A stretch of DNA of 64,000 bases from Pseudacidobacterium ailaaui (GCF_000688455.1 NZ_JIAL01000001.1:1519001-1583000), one strand, 5' to 3'. Shown: positions 1 to 9,074, numbered from the stretch's first letter. The notes: generated from the sequence alone by a model not told the origin. Program-made: numbers and translations.

Positions 1-1251
1 TTTGGGGCGGATGGAAATCAGGTCTTCATCGGAGGTCAGCCAGTTGACTGCGTTCAAGGCGAGGTCTCCGTTGCCATTAAAGCCAAGAAAACGGTTTGCG
101 GCCCAGCTGGAGCTTCCGGTAACAACAAACCTGCCCTGCAAATTCTCTTTGCCTGTGTTGTAGGTCCCGGCTGCGGCCAGCGGGAAGGGGCCCTTTTTGT
201 TTTTCGGGTCATCCACGTTCACGGCCGCAGAGGAGAGGTTTGTGGTGGCAAGGCTCGTGCTGGAGGAACCGAACAGTTCTTCGACGCTGGTCTTGCTGGT
301 GTCTTTGATTTGCAGAGAGCGGGCAAGAGGAAGGCCGACGGCCGTGCCCTTCAGGTCATTCACAATGGGATGAAAGCTGTAGCTGGTCACCAGGGCCACC
401 TGCGGGCCGAGTCCCGCCAACTGGCCAATGGGGTTCAGGTCGAGGACCAGGTCCTGATCCAGGGTGATGCCCCAGGAGCTGAGGAGGTCAGCCAGAGCAG
501 TGTTGGGGTCAATTTGTGAGCGGCCCAACTGGAAGGGCGGATCCAGCATGAAGAAGGCGCGTCCGCCATTTTCCACATATTTCCGGATGGCATCCACAGC
601 AGACGGCTGATAGTCATGCGTTGGTCCGGCGATGACGATGGCGGTGCAATTGCCGGGGACCTCGGCCTTTTGCAGAAGGTTGATGGTCTGTGACTGATAG
701 CCGTCCTTAGAGAGCAGGTCCCGGAAGCGGGAAAAGCCGTCGCGCTCGGTGTCATCGATCTGGTGTTCGCCGCTTCCGGTGGCGAAGCATACCGTGCGGG
801 CCTCGCCCTTGATGGCAAGAATCAAGGCCCCGGTAATGCCTTCTTCCGTCATGCTTTTGGCGGTCTCTTTTCTGTCACCCATCTGCACGACGGCCGTGCC
901 AAAGTCACGGACACCATCCTGCCGCGCCAACTGAGGGTCCTTGTCCGGGTCCACATACTTGATGTGCACGCGCGGCGACAGATCGGCGTATTCGTCAAGA
1001 AGGTCTTTTCCATCGCGGAAACGCGAACTCTGGTTGAAGTAGGTAATGGTGACGTCTTGTTTCAGTCCGCTGATGATCTTGCGGGTCTGGGCGGACAGGC
1101 TGTAGCGTTTGTTTGCAGTCGTATCCAGAGACTTGTTGTAGCGGTTGGCCAGAACGTTGAGGGCAACAACAATGGCCAAGACCAGCAGCACGTAGATGGA
1201 CACGTAGGCAGCGTATTTTGTCTGTCTTGCTTTGAGCCACTGTTTCTCCAT
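1..1251 (-). CDS. GldG-like ABC exporter-associated protein, partial (3' end outside window)
   Basis: The frame is open from the ATG at 1251 to the first base of the window, 417 codons with no stop, so the C-terminus is missing. The protein starts MEKQWLKARQTKYAAYVSIY and has one N-terminal membrane segment (about residues 14-32). A long periplasmic part follows, resembling the GldG/DUF4350-like component encoded beside ABC-2 permeases in many bacteria; it includes the stretch VENGGRAFFMLDPPF and ends in a region (VNWLTSDEDLISIRPK) typical of this family. Its start codon directly follows the TAG stop of the permease gene with no gap, so the two are probably translationally coupled. The substrate is unknown. 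In gliding Bacteroidetes the homologues serve gliding; elsewhere the role is unclear. Confidence 0.75.
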   Translation of the reverse strand, partial: MEKQWLKARQTKYAAYVSIYVLLVLAIVVALNVLANRYNKSLDTTANKRYSLSAQTRKIISGLKQDVTITYFNQSSRFRDGKDLLDEYADLSPRVHIKYVDPDKDPQLARQDGVRDFGTAVVQMGDRKETAKSMTEEGITGALILAIKGEARTVCFATGSGEHQIDDTERDGFSRFRDLLSKDGYQSQTINLLQKAEVPGNCTAIVIAGPTHDYQPSAVDAIRKYVENGGRAFFMLDPPFQLGRSQIDPNTALADLLSSWGITLDQDLVLDLNPIGQLAGLGPQVALVTSYSFHPIVNDLKGTAVGLPLARSLQIKDTSKTSVEELFGSSSTSLATTNLSSAAVNVDDPKNKKGPFPLAAAGTYNTGKENLQGRFVVTGSSSWAANRFLGFNGNGDLALNAVNWLTSDEDLISIRPK

Positions 1252-2019
1252 CTACGACCTCCAGCGCAGGGACTCAAGAGAACGCGCGGTCAGGAAGAGT
1301 CCCAGAAAGATTCCGGTGAGATAGAAAACGACGTCTCTGGAGGCGAGGACGCCTTTGGCAAAAGAATCAAAGTGCGTCAGTACGGAAAGATAGGACAGGA
1401 CCGAAGCCCAGGTGGCGGACTCGTATCCGCTGACCCAGTCGCTCACCCAGAGAAGAAGACAGATGCCAAAGGTAAGGGCGCCGGCAATGATCTGGTTTTT
1501 GGTCAGGGTGGAAAGAAAGGTGCCAAGCGCCAGCAGCAGGCCGGCCTGTAAGAGAAGGCCCAGATAGCCGGCGGCGAGCGGCTTCCAGTCTGGATTGCCG
1601 TAAACAAAGAGGAAGGCGAAGTCGGCTGCGGTGAACAGCAGCAGGCAGGTGTAGAGGACCAGGGCCGCGAGCCATTTACCAAGGATGATTTCCATGTCCC
1701 GGACCGGAGATGTGGCCAGCAGCTCAAAGGTGCCAGACCGCTTTTCTTCCGCGAAGAGCCGCATGGTAATCATGGGGATGAAAAAGAGGCCCACGACACT
1801 GACGTTGGAGAGCAGGGGCCGCACAATCTGCTCATTGACATTCATGGGGAAGCTGGATCCGCGCAGCTGCATTTCGATGCCTTCAATGACAAAGAAACCA
1901 AGCGCATTCCAGAAGAAGAAACCAAAGATCAAACCGAACATCGTCAGCAGAAGATAAGCGATGGGAGAGGCAAAGTAGCTTCTCAGCTCCTTCTGGCAGA
2001 TGGTCCAGATATTTCTCAT
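1252..2019 (-). CDS. ABC-2 type transporter permease, GldF-like
   Basis: The protein has 255 residues and about six hydrophobic segments. It starts MRNIWTICQKELRSYFASPI, the usual opening of ABC-2/GldF permeases in which an amphipathic helix with KEL precedes the first membrane segment. The stretch MITMRLFAEEKRSGTFELL matches the conserved cytoplasmic motif of this family (roughly residues 85-105), where the E-E-K-R-x-G-T run is diagnostic. The gene overlaps the upstream ATPase gene by 4 bp (ATGA at 2016-2019) and abuts the GldG-like gene, so ATPase, permease and accessory protein form one operon. The membrane-embedded exporter half is clear; the substrate cannot be read from sequence. Confidence 0.85.
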   Translation of the reverse strand: MRNIWTICQKELRSYFASPIAYLLLTMFGLIFGFFFWNALGFFVIEGIEMQLRGSSFPMNVNEQIVRPLLSNVSVVGLFFIPMITMRLFAEEKRSGTFELLATSPVRDMEIILGKWLAALVLYTCLLLFTAADFAFLFVYGNPDWKPLAAGYLGLLLQAGLLLALGTFLSTLTKNQIIAGALTFGICLLLWVSDWVSGYESATWASVLSYLSVLTHFDSFAKGVLASRDVVFYLTGIFLGLFLTARSLESLRWRS

Positions 2020-3005
2020 GCGTTTGACTCTTTCGTAGTGTCTTCGGGAAGGAAAGAATTCTCCTTTCCGGTCAGTTCGAGGAAGATTTCCTCCAGAGAG
2101 AGTGCAGACCCGCGCAGCTCATTGAGGTCCCAGCCGGATTCGACGACGGCGCGGGCCAGGTCGCCGCGGACCAGTTTTCCGCGCTGGCCCTCGATTTCCA
2201 CCTGCAGACCATGGTCTTTGTGGGGCCGGCAGATGGCCTTGTGGACCCCGGGGACCTGCTCAAGCTTCTGCTGCACGGCCGCGGCATCCAGTGTGCCGTT
2301 GCGCCCTCTGATTTCAAGAAGAAGCAACTCAGCACCACGGGCCCTGGCCTGCAGGTCATGGACCGAGTCAATGGCGATCAATTTGCCTTTGTTGATGATG
2401 ATGACCTGCTCGCAGGTCTGCTCAACCTCGGGCAGGATGTGGGTGCTGAGAATAATGGTGTGGTCGCCGGCGAGGCTTTTGATGAGGTCCCGCGTCTCAT
2501 TGATCTGCTTGGGGTCCAGGCCGGCGGTGGGCTCATCGAGAATGAGCACGTCAGGGTCATGAAGAATGGCCTGGGCCAGACCCACCCGTTGCCGGTAGCC
2601 TTTGGAAAGTTTTCCGAGCAGTTTGCTGCGAACATCACCGATAAAGCAGCGTCCGCAAACAAAGTCCACGCGCTTTTCCAGCTCTGCGCCCGAGAGGCCC
2701 TTGAGCTTTCCTGCAAAGCGCAGATATTCAGCGGTCTCCATTTCCGGGTAGATCGGCGGAGTCTCAGGAAGATAGCCGATGCGCCGTTTGACTTCCATCG
2801 GATTCTTGAGGACATCGAAGCCGGCCACATTCGCCGTGCCTGCCGTGGGAGGCAGAAAGCAGGTGAGAATGCGCATGGTTGTGGTTTTTCCAGCGCCATT
2901 GGGACCGAGGAAACCGACCACCTGTCCTTTGGAGACAGAAAACGTGATGTTATCAATGGCTGTGGTGTGAGCGTATCTTTTTGTAAGACCTTGGACCGCA
3001 ATCAT
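2016..3005 (-). CDS. ABC transporter ATP-binding protein, ABC-2/GldA type
   Basis: This 329-residue ATPase energises the permease encoded directly downstream. All nucleotide-binding motifs are present: Walker A GPNGAGKTT (about residue 35-43), the signature LSKGYRQRVGLAQAI, Walker B VLILDEPTAGLDP and a switch histidine in STHILPEVEQ. A C-terminal extension of about 100 residues after the catalytic core is common in ABC-2 exporters of drug, polysaccharide or GldA type. The ATG at 3005 is the first gene of the three-gene operon and lies 60 bp downstream of a sigma-70-like promoter. The first half is conserved enough for a firm family call; the transported molecule is unknown. Confidence 0.9.
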   Translation of the reverse strand: MIAVQGLTKRYAHTTAIDNITFSVSKGQVVGFLGPNGAGKTTTMRILTCFLPPTAGTANVAGFDVLKNPMEVKRRIGYLPETPPIYPEMETAEYLRFAGKLKGLSGAELEKRVDFVCGRCFIGDVRSKLLGKLSKGYRQRVGLAQAILHDPDVLILDEPTAGLDPKQINETRDLIKSLAGDHTIILSTHILPEVEQTCEQVIIINKGKLIAIDSVHDLQARARGAELLLLEIRGRNGTLDAAAVQQKLEQVPGVHKAICRPHKDHGLQVEIEGQRGKLVRGDLARAVVESGWDLNELRGSALSLEEIFLELTGKENSFLPEDTTKESNA

Positions 3006-3064
3006 CGTTCACAATTTATGGACGTTTCGCGCAGGATGATTGGTATCAGACCCGATACAGGAAC

Positions 3065-3094
3065 ATCCTAAAAACAGCCTTTTTCTCATGTCAA
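3065..3094 (-). promoter_or_regulatory. Candidate sigma-70 promoter of the ABC exporter operon
   Basis: On the minus strand a perfect TTGACA (3094-3089) is followed after 18 bp by TAGGAT (3070-3065), which matches TATAAT at four of six positions. Between it and the ATG at 3005 is a short inverted repeat, GTATC (3043-3047) and GATAC (3054-3058), which could bind a repressor. No regulator gene for it is visible nearby. Confidence 0.5.
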
Positions 3095-3128
3095 TGGAAG
3101 GGGTGCGATGCGCGAAAGCGGGGCGACC

Positions 3129-3154
3129 CACGGCACGCGCCGTCACGTGCCGTG
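3129..3154 (-). terminator. Hairpin downstream of the kbl-like gene
   Basis: A perfect 9-bp stem, CACGGCACG (3129-3137) and CGTGCCGTG (3146-3154), encloses an 8-nt loop and begins 10 bp after the stop of the oxoamine synthase gene. There is no T run, so it is a terminator-like or RNA-stabilising hairpin rather than a canonical intrinsic terminator. Confidence 0.45.
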
Positions 3155-3163
3155 TGCGAGGAG

Positions 3164-4381
3164 CTAACTGAGGATGCCCAGTCGGCGGGCGGTCTTTTCC
3201 AGCGTTTCCAGCGCCTGGTCAAGATGCTGGCGCGTGTGCTCGCTGGTCATGATGGTGCGAATGCGCGCCTTGCCCTCGGGCACGGTGGGAAAGGCGATTC
3301 CCGTGGCCATGACGCCTGCATCAAAGAGGGCGCGTGAGAACTCCATTGTCTTCTTGCCATCGCCAATGATGATGGGGGTAATTGGGGTTTCGCTTGCCGG
3401 TGTTGTTTTACCGCCGATGTCAAATCCGATGCGGCCCAGCTCTGCTTTAAAGTAGCGGGTGTTGTCCCACAGGCGCTCCATGCGCTCCGGCTCGCTTTCC
3501 AGCAGGTCAAAGGCGGCAATGCAGGTGGCCGCCACCGCGGGGGGATGCGAGGTCGAGAACAGAAACGGACGGGCGCGATGGTAAAGATAATCAATCAGGT
3601 CGCGGCTCCCGCATACGTAGCCGCCTAGTGCGCCGATGGCTTTGGAGAGCGTGCCGACCTGCACGTCCACACGGCCGTGGCAATGGAAGTGGTCTACAGA
3701 CCCGCGTCCGTTGCGGCCTAGAACGCCGGAGGCGTGCGCGTCGTCCACCATCATAATGGCGCCGTATTTCTCGGCCAGGTCGCAGAGTTTGTCCACAGGT
3801 CCGATGTCGCCGTCCATGGAAAAGACGCCATCCGTAATGATGAGCTTGCGCCCAGGCTCATGGGCCACTTCCTGCAGAAGCTCTTCAGCATGGTCCACGT
3901 CTCTGTGGCGGAAGACTTTGATTTTCGCGCGTGAGAGCCGGGCGCCATCAATAATGCTGGCGTGGTTCAGCTCATCGGAGATGATGAAGTCCTCTTTGCC
4001 CAGGATGGAGGAGACGGTGCCGGCATTGGCGGTGAATCCACTCTGGAAGACGACACAGGCCTCGACGTTTTTGAAGCGGGCAATTTTTTCTTCCAGCTCC
4101 ATGTGGACCTTCATGGTGCCTGCAATCGTGCGCACTGCGCCGGAGCCGACGCCATATTTCCTGGTTGCCTCAATGGCGGCCTCGCGCAGCTTCGGATGGT
4201 CACAGAGGCCCAGATAATTATTGGAGGCAAGGTTGATGACCTTTCTGCCGTCATAGGTGCAGACGGGGGCCTGCACATCTTCCAGCACGCGGAGTCTGAA
4301 GTAGGTGCCTTTTTGTCTGAGTTCATCAAGAGCGGCGGTCAGGTGCTTCAATTGCGGACGCTGGGAGAGTGCTGTGGACAT
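3164..4381 (-). CDS. kbl: Alpha-oxoamine synthase, probably glycine C-acetyltransferase (2-amino-3-ketobutyrate CoA ligase)
   Basis: This PLP enzyme of about 405 residues belongs to the alpha-oxoamine synthase family. Kbl cleaves 2-amino-3-ketobutyrate with CoA to glycine and acetyl-CoA in the cytoplasm. Visible marks are LASNNYLGL (51-59), the His-containing SDELNHASIIDGARLSR around residue 140, the PLP aspartate in VDDAHASG (about 213) and the Schiff-base lysine K247 in GTLSKAIGALGG. Length equals the family norm when the ATG at 4381 is used; it has a GTGAGG ribosome binding site 7-8 bases upstream, whereas the longer open frame up to 4648 runs through the divergent promoter. No threonine dehydrogenase (tdh) gene is adjacent, so a related synthase such as BioF cannot be excluded. 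Confidence 0.75.
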   Translation of the reverse strand: MSTALSQRPQLKHLTAALDELRQKGTYFRLRVLEDVQAPVCTYDGRKVINLASNNYLGLCDHPKLREAAIEATRKYGVGSGAVRTIAGTMKVHMELEEKIARFKNVEACVVFQSGFTANAGTVSSILGKEDFIISDELNHASIIDGARLSRAKIKVFRHRDVDHAEELLQEVAHEPGRKLIITDGVFSMDGDIGPVDKLCDLAEKYGAIMMVDDAHASGVLGRNGRGSVDHFHCHGRVDVQVGTLSKAIGALGGYVCGSRDLIDYLYHRARPFLFSTSHPPAVAATCIAAFDLLESEPERMERLWDNTRYFKAELGRIGFDIGGKTTPASETPITPIIIGDGKKTMEFSRALFDAGVMATGIAFPTVPEGKARIRTIMTSEHTRQHLDQALETLEKTARRLGILS

Positions 4382-4474
4382 AAAAATTTGCCTCACTTTA
4401 CGAAAAATAGGCCAACCTAGCATCCTATCGTGGAGGGGTGTGGAGGGCGCAAGCGGGCCCCATAAGGAGAAAAG

Positions 4475-5284
4475 ATGATCCGCAGAAAACAGAGTCCATT
4501 CATCGCACTTCTGCTCGCGGTTGTTCTGGGCACAGGATGCCACAAGAACGACAAGCCGAATCCGGAAACGCCACCAGCCAACACACCGGCGGCGGCACAG
4601 CCTGCCGCACCCGAACAGAGTGCGCCGAATGCAGCGCAGGCACCACAAACGCAGCCTGCTCCATCGCCGCAGGGGGCGCAGCTTTCTCCTGCGCAGTCGC
4701 AGGCGACGACCTCAGTTCCGGGACAGGCGGCCCCTGCTGGGGCCCCGGTGCAGGCGCAGTCACCAGCAGCGGCGCCTCTGCCAGTGGTCCCGGCAGGAAC
4801 AGTGCTGCGCGTGCGCATGAACCAGACTATCAATGTGAAACACGCGTCCTCGGGCGAACCTTTCTCGGGTACCGTGGTTGACCCGATTCTGGTGGATGGC
4901 AACACGGTGGTCCCGGCGGGATCGACGGCCGAAGGCATTGTGGTGCGCGCGCACAAACGGGGCCGCTTTAAGGGAGCATCGGTGCTCCAGCTCACCCTGA
5001 CTGGCCTGAATGTCAACGGGCAGCACTATCGCATTGAGACCAGCAGCCTGACGCGCACCAAGAAAGGAAAAGGCAAGCGCACCGCGGCCTTTATCGGCGG
5101 AGGCAGCGGCCTCGGCATGTTAATTGGCGGCGTGGCCACGGGCGGCGTCGGCCTCGTAGTCGGCGGCCTGGCCGGAGCTGGCGCAGGCACCGGGGTCGCA
5201 GCCTTTACCGGCAACAAAGACATCACCATTCCGGCCGAATCGGTGGTGAGCTTCCGCCTGGCCAATTCTGTCCACCTGCGCTGA
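4475..5284 (+). CDS. Putative lipoprotein with Pro/Ala-rich linker and C-terminal beta plus glycine-zipper region
   Basis: A 269-residue protein with a lipoprotein signal (LLAVVLGTGC, lipid-modified Cys at about residue 22), so it is probably anchored in an envelope membrane. Residues 25-105 are very rich in Pro, Ala and Gln, a flexible spacer. The C-terminal half begins VVPAGTVLRVRMNQ and reads as a beta-rich domain with the repeated phrase VVPAG; it ends in a Gly-rich zipper (about 207-245) like those of membrane-inserting or oligomerising proteins. The start has an excellent AAGGAG site 5 bases upstream. It is divergent from kbl and convergent with the next operon. I do not recognise a named family; similar proteins are common in acidobacteria. 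Confidence 0.7.
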   Translation: MIRRKQSPFIALLLAVVLGTGCHKNDKPNPETPPANTPAAAQPAAPEQSAPNAAQAPQTQPAPSPQGAQLSPAQSQATTSVPGQAAPAGAPVQAQSPAAAPLPVVPAGTVLRVRMNQTINVKHASSGEPFSGTVVDPILVDGNTVVPAGSTAEGIVVRAHKRGRFKGASVLQLTLTGLNVNGQHYRIETSSLTRTKKGKGKRTAAFIGGGSGLGMLIGGVATGGVGLVVGGLAGAGAGTGVAAFTGNKDITIPAESVVSFRLANSVHLR

Positions 5285-5302
5285 AAGCTGTCTACGGGCG
5301 CG

Positions 5303-5335
5303 CCCATTCAGGCCCTTCTCCGGGGCTTGAATGGG
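5303..5335. terminator. Intrinsic-terminator-like hairpin after the lipoprotein gene
   Basis: CCCATTCA (5303-5310) pairs perfectly with TGAATGGG (5328-5335), and the inner GGCCC and GGGGC extend the stem with one bulge. TTCTT follows on the plus strand. It lies 19 bp after the lipoprotein stop, between convergent genes. Confidence 0.6.
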
Positions 5336-5374
5336 TTCTTGCGACAACGTCTGTGAAGTGTGTGCGGTTGTCTC

Positions 5375-5419
5375 CATGCGCTGGCCCTCCGGTGGGCAGC
5401 GCATGGGGCCGATGGCCCC
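5375..5419. terminator. Two further hairpins in the convergent intergenic region
   Basis: CATGCGCTGGCCC (5375-5387) pairs with GGGCAGCGCATG (5394-5405) with one bulged base, and GGGGCC-GAT-GGCCCC (5405-5419) follows at once. They lie downstream of the minus-strand gene ending at 5455 and could end transcription from that side. No T run is present. Confidence 0.45.
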
Positions 5420-5454
5420 GATTCAGGCCTGGTGCGGGTTTTCCGCGCCAGGAG

Positions 5455-6021
5455 CTATGGGGCAGAGCTGCGGTGTTCGCCGGTCCTCAGGTCCAGGGCA
5501 AAGGGAAGGTCTTTGTCTGTCATCAGGTCCCAGCCCAGGCCGTGGAGTGTGTCTCCTGCAATCTCTGTAATCTGCACGCCTTCCCAGGAGAGGCGCTGAG
5601 ATTCCCAGGCCCTTCCTTCGCGTCCCCAGGCGAAGATGGCGTGATGGCCGACGAAGAGCAGGAGCTGGTGGTCCGGTAAGGAGCGGACTTCCAGCACCGG
5701 GCGCCAGGGGACCATCTGCCACTCTTCGGGCTGCAGCGTATGGATGAGGTAAACGTAGCCTCCGGAGGCAGCGCAGAGCCAGTCTGGATGAGGGCAGCTC
5801 CACAGGCCATGTGGCACTGACGGATCGGCAAAGCCTCGGGCGCAGGTGGCCAGAAAGGGCGCTCCGGTGGCGGGCCGGACCAACAGCTGCAGGGCACCGC
5901 GTTCGACCTCCTCCACCTGTTGCGGGTAGACGAACTGTCGCGCGGGAGCAATCAGCGGAGGCCGGTCGAGGACCTCGGCCGACCAGCGGTGCGGAAACTC
6001 GGGATGAAGGAGGGCGCTCAT
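5455..6021 (-). CDS. Hypothetical protein cotranscribed with gltX
   Basis: A 188-residue soluble protein without signal peptide or membrane segment. It starts [20 protein letters not shown]. The ATG at 6021 overlaps the TGA of gltX in an ATGA junction, which decides this start over an in-frame ATG at 6081. The protein is rich in Trp, His and Pro and has alternating short hydrophobic strands ([40 protein letters not shown]), suggesting a beta-rich, propeller-like or sandwich fold. I recognise no family. Coupling to gltX suggests a housekeeping expression level but says nothing certain about function. Confidence 0.6.
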   Translation of the reverse strand: MSALLHPEFPHRWSAEVLDRPPLIAPARQFVYPQQVEEVERGALQLLVRPATGAPFLATCARGFADPSVPHGLWSCPHPDWLCAASGGYVYLIHTLQPEEWQMVPWRPVLEVRSLPDHQLLLFVGHHAIFAWGREGRAWESQRLSWEGVQITEIAGDTLHGLGWDLMTDKDLPFALDLRTGEHRSSAP

Positions 6022-7523
6022 TGCGAGAGAAACCGCTCCACTCGCTCCCGTACGCTGGCCACATGGGTGGGAAGCGCGCACTGGCTGCCTTCTTCCATGA
6101 GGGGAATGAGCTTGTCGAACTCAGGGCCGGAGTGTGCTCCGGTGAGCGCGATGCGCACGGGATGAAAGAGGTCCTTCCCTTTGGCTCCGGTTTCTGCCTT
6201 GATGCTGTTCATCCAGCTTTTAAAGACCTCCGGAGTGAGCGGTGCGGCATTTTCGCGGAGGCGCTGGGCAAAGGCGGCCAGGACCCTCTGTGCGGATTCC
6301 GTCTGAAGAATGGCCGTATTCTCCGGGTCAGTGCGGGCGGCCTCCACATCCAGATGAAAGAGAAAACGCGCTTTGTCTGGCAGCTGTTCCAGGCAGTCGA
6401 CCGAAGGCAGAAAGAGCGCTACGAGTTTCGCGAACCAGGCCCCGATCTGCTGCTCAGCGTGGTCCTGGGCCGGCAACCAGCCAGATTTTTCAAAATACGG
6501 CCATGCCAGATGGAGAAGGCGCGCCGGGTCGGCCAGCTTGAGGTAATGCCGGTTCAGCCAGTGGAGCTTGTCGAAATCAAAGACCGCCGGGGAGGCCGTG
6601 ACGCGCTCCAGCCGGAACTCGTGGACCAGTTCCTCAGCGGTAAAGGTCTCGCGTGTGCCACCCTCGGGGCCCCATCCGAGGAGGGCAAGATAATTGACCA
6701 GCGCTTCGGGCAGGATGCCCATCTCCCGGAAGCTGGCAATCGAGGTAGCGCCATGCCGCTTGGAGAGGCGTTCGCGGTCGCTGCCCAGGATGGTGGAAAG
6801 GTGCGCGAACTCCGGTACCGGCCATCCGAAGGCCTCATAGATGGCCACCTGTTTGGGCGTGTTGGAGATGTGGTCGTCGCCGCGAATGACGTGCGTGATC
6901 TGCATCAGGGCATCATCGATGGTGACAACATAGTTATAGACCGGCACGCCGCTGGAGCGGACCAGGATGGGGTCAGAGACGGTCTCATGGGGAAACGCGA
7001 CCTCGCCGCGCACGATGTCATGGAAGCGCAGGGGTTTTTCCGGAATGCGCAGGCGCACGGCGAAAGGGGCGCCTGCTGCGGCGCGGGCCTCGGAGTCCTG
7101 CGGGGAGAGGGCGCGGCACTTGCCGGAATAGACCTGTGGGCGGTGTTCAGCAATCGCCTTCTGGCGCTCGGCCTCCAGCTCTTCCGGAGTGCAGAAGCAG
7201 CGGTAGGCCTTGCCTTCGCGCAGGAGCTGTTCTGTGTGGCTGCGATAAATCTCAAGACGCTCCGATTGACGGTAGGGCCCATGCGGACCACCGACCTCTG
7301 GGCCTTCATCCCAGGAAAGGCCGAGCCAGCGCAGGTCCTCGATGAGCTGGGTTTCGTGCTCTTCCCTGCTACGCTCCACATCCGTATCTTCAATGCGGAG
7401 GATGAATTTGCCCCCGGTATGACGGGCCACCAGCCAGTTATAAAGCGCCGTGCGCGCATTGCCTACATGCAGCAGTCCGGTGGGCGAAGGCGCAAACCGG
7501 ACGCGCGTCTCCTTCTTTTCCAT
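6018..7523 (-). CDS. gltX: Glutamyl-tRNA synthetase
   Basis: This class I aminoacyl-tRNA synthetase charges tRNA-Glu in the cytoplasm. It has 501 residues, close to the bacterial norm. The N-terminus [19 protein letters not shown] contains the HIGH motif as HVGN, and the KMSKS loop appears as RLSKRHG near residue 260. The C-x-C plus later Cys of the zinc-knuckle region lies near residues 110-135 ([10 protein letters not shown] ... SGKCR). The C-terminal third is the helical anticodon-binding domain. It is followed by an unknown gene overlapping by ATGA. Whether it is discriminating or also charges tRNA-Gln cannot be told from motifs alone. Confidence 0.97.
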   Translation of the reverse strand: MEKKETRVRFAPSPTGLLHVGNARTALYNWLVARHTGGKFILRIEDTDVERSREEHETQLIEDLRWLGLSWDEGPEVGGPHGPYRQSERLEIYRSHTEQLLREGKAYRCFCTPEELEAERQKAIAEHRPQVYSGKCRALSPQDSEARAAAGAPFAVRLRIPEKPLRFHDIVRGEVAFPHETVSDPILVRSSGVPVYNYVVTIDDALMQITHVIRGDDHISNTPKQVAIYEAFGWPVPEFAHLSTILGSDRERLSKRHGATSIASFREMGILPEALVNYLALLGWGPEGGTRETFTAEELVHEFRLERVTASPAVFDFDKLHWLNRHYLKLADPARLLHLAWPYFEKSGWLPAQDHAEQQIGAWFAKLVALFLPSVDCLEQLPDKARFLFHLDVEAARTDPENTAILQTESAQRVLAAFAQRLRENAAPLTPEVFKSWMNSIKAETGAKGKDLFHPVRIALTGAHSGPEFDKLIPLMEEGSQCALPTHVASVRERVERFLSQ

Positions 7524-7620
7524 AGCTGATTTGAGGGTATCAGGACGGGCCCACCGGCAGCCACGCAGGTCTCCCCATTCGGTGGGGACGACACTTGGCG
7601 GATTGTGCCCAACTTCCGTC

Positions 7621-7767
7621 TTACAGATGGGGCAAGGAGGGAGTCTCCGTTTCGGCGCCTTCAGTCATCTCCGGAACAGAGGTCTGGGTGCGCGGGGAGG
7701 CAGCCACCAGGCCGAAGATAATCAGCAGTGAGACGGCCAGCAGGACGAATTCGATGAACTTCAGCAT
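7621..7767 (-). CDS. Small single-pass membrane protein, 48 residues
   Basis: This short frame starts [20 protein letters not shown] and ends ETPSLPHL before TAA. Residues 4-23 form one hydrophobic helix; the remaining half is acidic and polar. It starts 6 bp after the stop of the M20 peptidase gene and has a TGAGGT ribosome binding site at correct spacing, which overlaps the end of the peptidase frame, so the pair looks like an operon. The coding nature rests on the binding site, the clean helix and gene spacing; no family is recognised. Confidence 0.6.
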   Translation of the reverse strand: MLKFIEFVLLAVSLLIIFGLVAASPRTQTSVPEMTEGAETETPSLPHL

Positions 7768-7773
7768 GAGACC

Positions 7774-8931
7774 TCATTCCAGCATGGCGGCCAGCAGAGC
7801 CGTACGCGGCGCCAGGTGTTCGAGCAGAATAGATTCGTGCGCGGCATGTGCGCCTTCTCCCACCGCTCCCATTCCATCGAGAGTGGGGACACCGAGCGCG
7901 GAGGTGAAGTTGCCATCGGAGCCGCCTCCGGTGGCTGCTTCCTGCAAATCGAATCCAAGCGCGCGGGCATGGGCAGCGGCCCGACGGAACAGTGCGACTG
8001 TACCGGGAGTACGCTCCATCGGAGGACGGTTCAGTCCGCCTTCCACGTGCAGCGTACACTTGTTATCAAAGACGCGCAGGGAACGAAAATGTTTCTCCAA
8101 GCGTGCGGCATCTCTGGCCCTCGCGATGCGGACATCCACTTCAGCATGGGCCTCGGCTGCTACAACATTGGATCGCGTGCCGCCCTGAATGGTTCCAATA
8201 TTTACGGTAGTGCCGCGTTTTAAATCAGTAAAACCGGTGATACGCAAGGCCTGCCGCGCCAGTTCAGTGATGGCGCTGTGTCCACGCTCGAAATCCACAC
8301 CGCTGTGTGCGGCCACGCCCTTTACGCTCACGCGATAATTGCCAATTCCCTTCCGCGCCGTCTTGTATGCGCCTTCGAGTCCCTGTGCAGGCTCAAGGAC
8401 ATAGACGGCTTCTGCTTTTGCGGCCAGCCTTTCGGTGACCGGACGTGATGTTGTGCTACCCACTTCCTCGTCGCTGTTGAGCAACAGGATGACCGGACGG
8501 CGGAGCCGCTTCTGTTCGTCCAGGATGGAGAGGGCCGTCAGCGCCATTGCCACTCCGGCCTTCATGTCCAGAACACCCGGTCCCCAGGCGCGCCCTTTGG
8601 CGATGCGGAAGGGCATACTCTTTAGTGTCCCCAGGGGCCAGACCGTATCGAGATGTCCGAGCAAAAGAATGGGCTTGCGTGTGCTTTTTTCCGGGCCGAA
8701 GCGGGCCTCAAGCAGGTCGCCAAAACGCTTCTGCCGATGAAGGCGGACACGGCCACCCCGATGCCTGCATTGCTCTGCGACAAAGGCAACACAGCGGTCC
8801 ACGGCAGGCTTGTGGTCGCTGGGCGACTCGATTTCAACGAAAGCGCAGACCAGGCCGAGCAGTTCTTTCTGTCGGGCGCGGGCGGCCTTCAGAAGGGTAT
8901 CCGTAGAGTAACTAGCTTTTGGTTCAATCAT
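7774..8931 (-). CDS. M20-family metallopeptidase, glutamate carboxypeptidase-like
   Basis: A 385-residue zinc peptidase of the M20 family, closest in layout to carboxypeptidase G2-type enzymes that remove a C-terminal glutamate or hydrolyse related amides. The dimetal site is complete: H93 and D95 in LLGHLDTVWPLGT, bridging D122 in GPGVLDMKAGVAM, the catalytic and metal glutamates in NSDEEVGS (about 155-156) and a late His in GAVGEGAHAAHES. The middle segment AHSGVDFERGHSAI is the usual dimerisation-domain marker. No signal peptide is visible, so it is probably cytoplasmic. The downstream 48-residue membrane protein may tether or accompany it. The natural substrate is not predictable. Confidence 0.85.
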   Translation of the reverse strand: MIEPKASYSTDTLLKAARARQKELLGLVCAFVEIESPSDHKPAVDRCVAFVAEQCRHRGGRVRLHRQKRFGDLLEARFGPEKSTRKPILLLGHLDTVWPLGTLKSMPFRIAKGRAWGPGVLDMKAGVAMALTALSILDEQKRLRRPVILLLNSDEEVGSTTSRPVTERLAAKAEAVYVLEPAQGLEGAYKTARKGIGNYRVSVKGVAAHSGVDFERGHSAITELARQALRITGFTDLKRGTTVNIGTIQGGTRSNVVAAEAHAEVDVRIARARDAARLEKHFRSLRVFDNKCTLHVEGGLNRPPMERTPGTVALFRRAAAHARALGFDLQEAATGGGSDGNFTSALGVPTLDGMGAVGEGAHAAHESILLEHLAPRTALLAAMLE

Positions 8932-9074
8932 TTACTGCCTATATACATTTTTGGATGCGATGCGGTTCCGCCACGATGGTGTGGCAAAAATACAACAGCG
9001 AAACTTTCGGGTCCCAAAGTAGTCTATGTCGTTGTTGAGAAAAAACAGCAGAAAAAATTGTCCGGGAGTTCTTT

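Noticed and set aside
3138-3154. A CACGTG core at 3144-3149 as another parS site
   Set aside because: The flanks do not fit the 16-bp consensus and it is part of the hairpin after kbl.
5811-7529. A 572-codon plus-strand open frame
   Set aside because: It is fully antisense to gltX and to its coupled gene; its product has no signal, domain or motif, and GC-rich codon bias explains the open frame.
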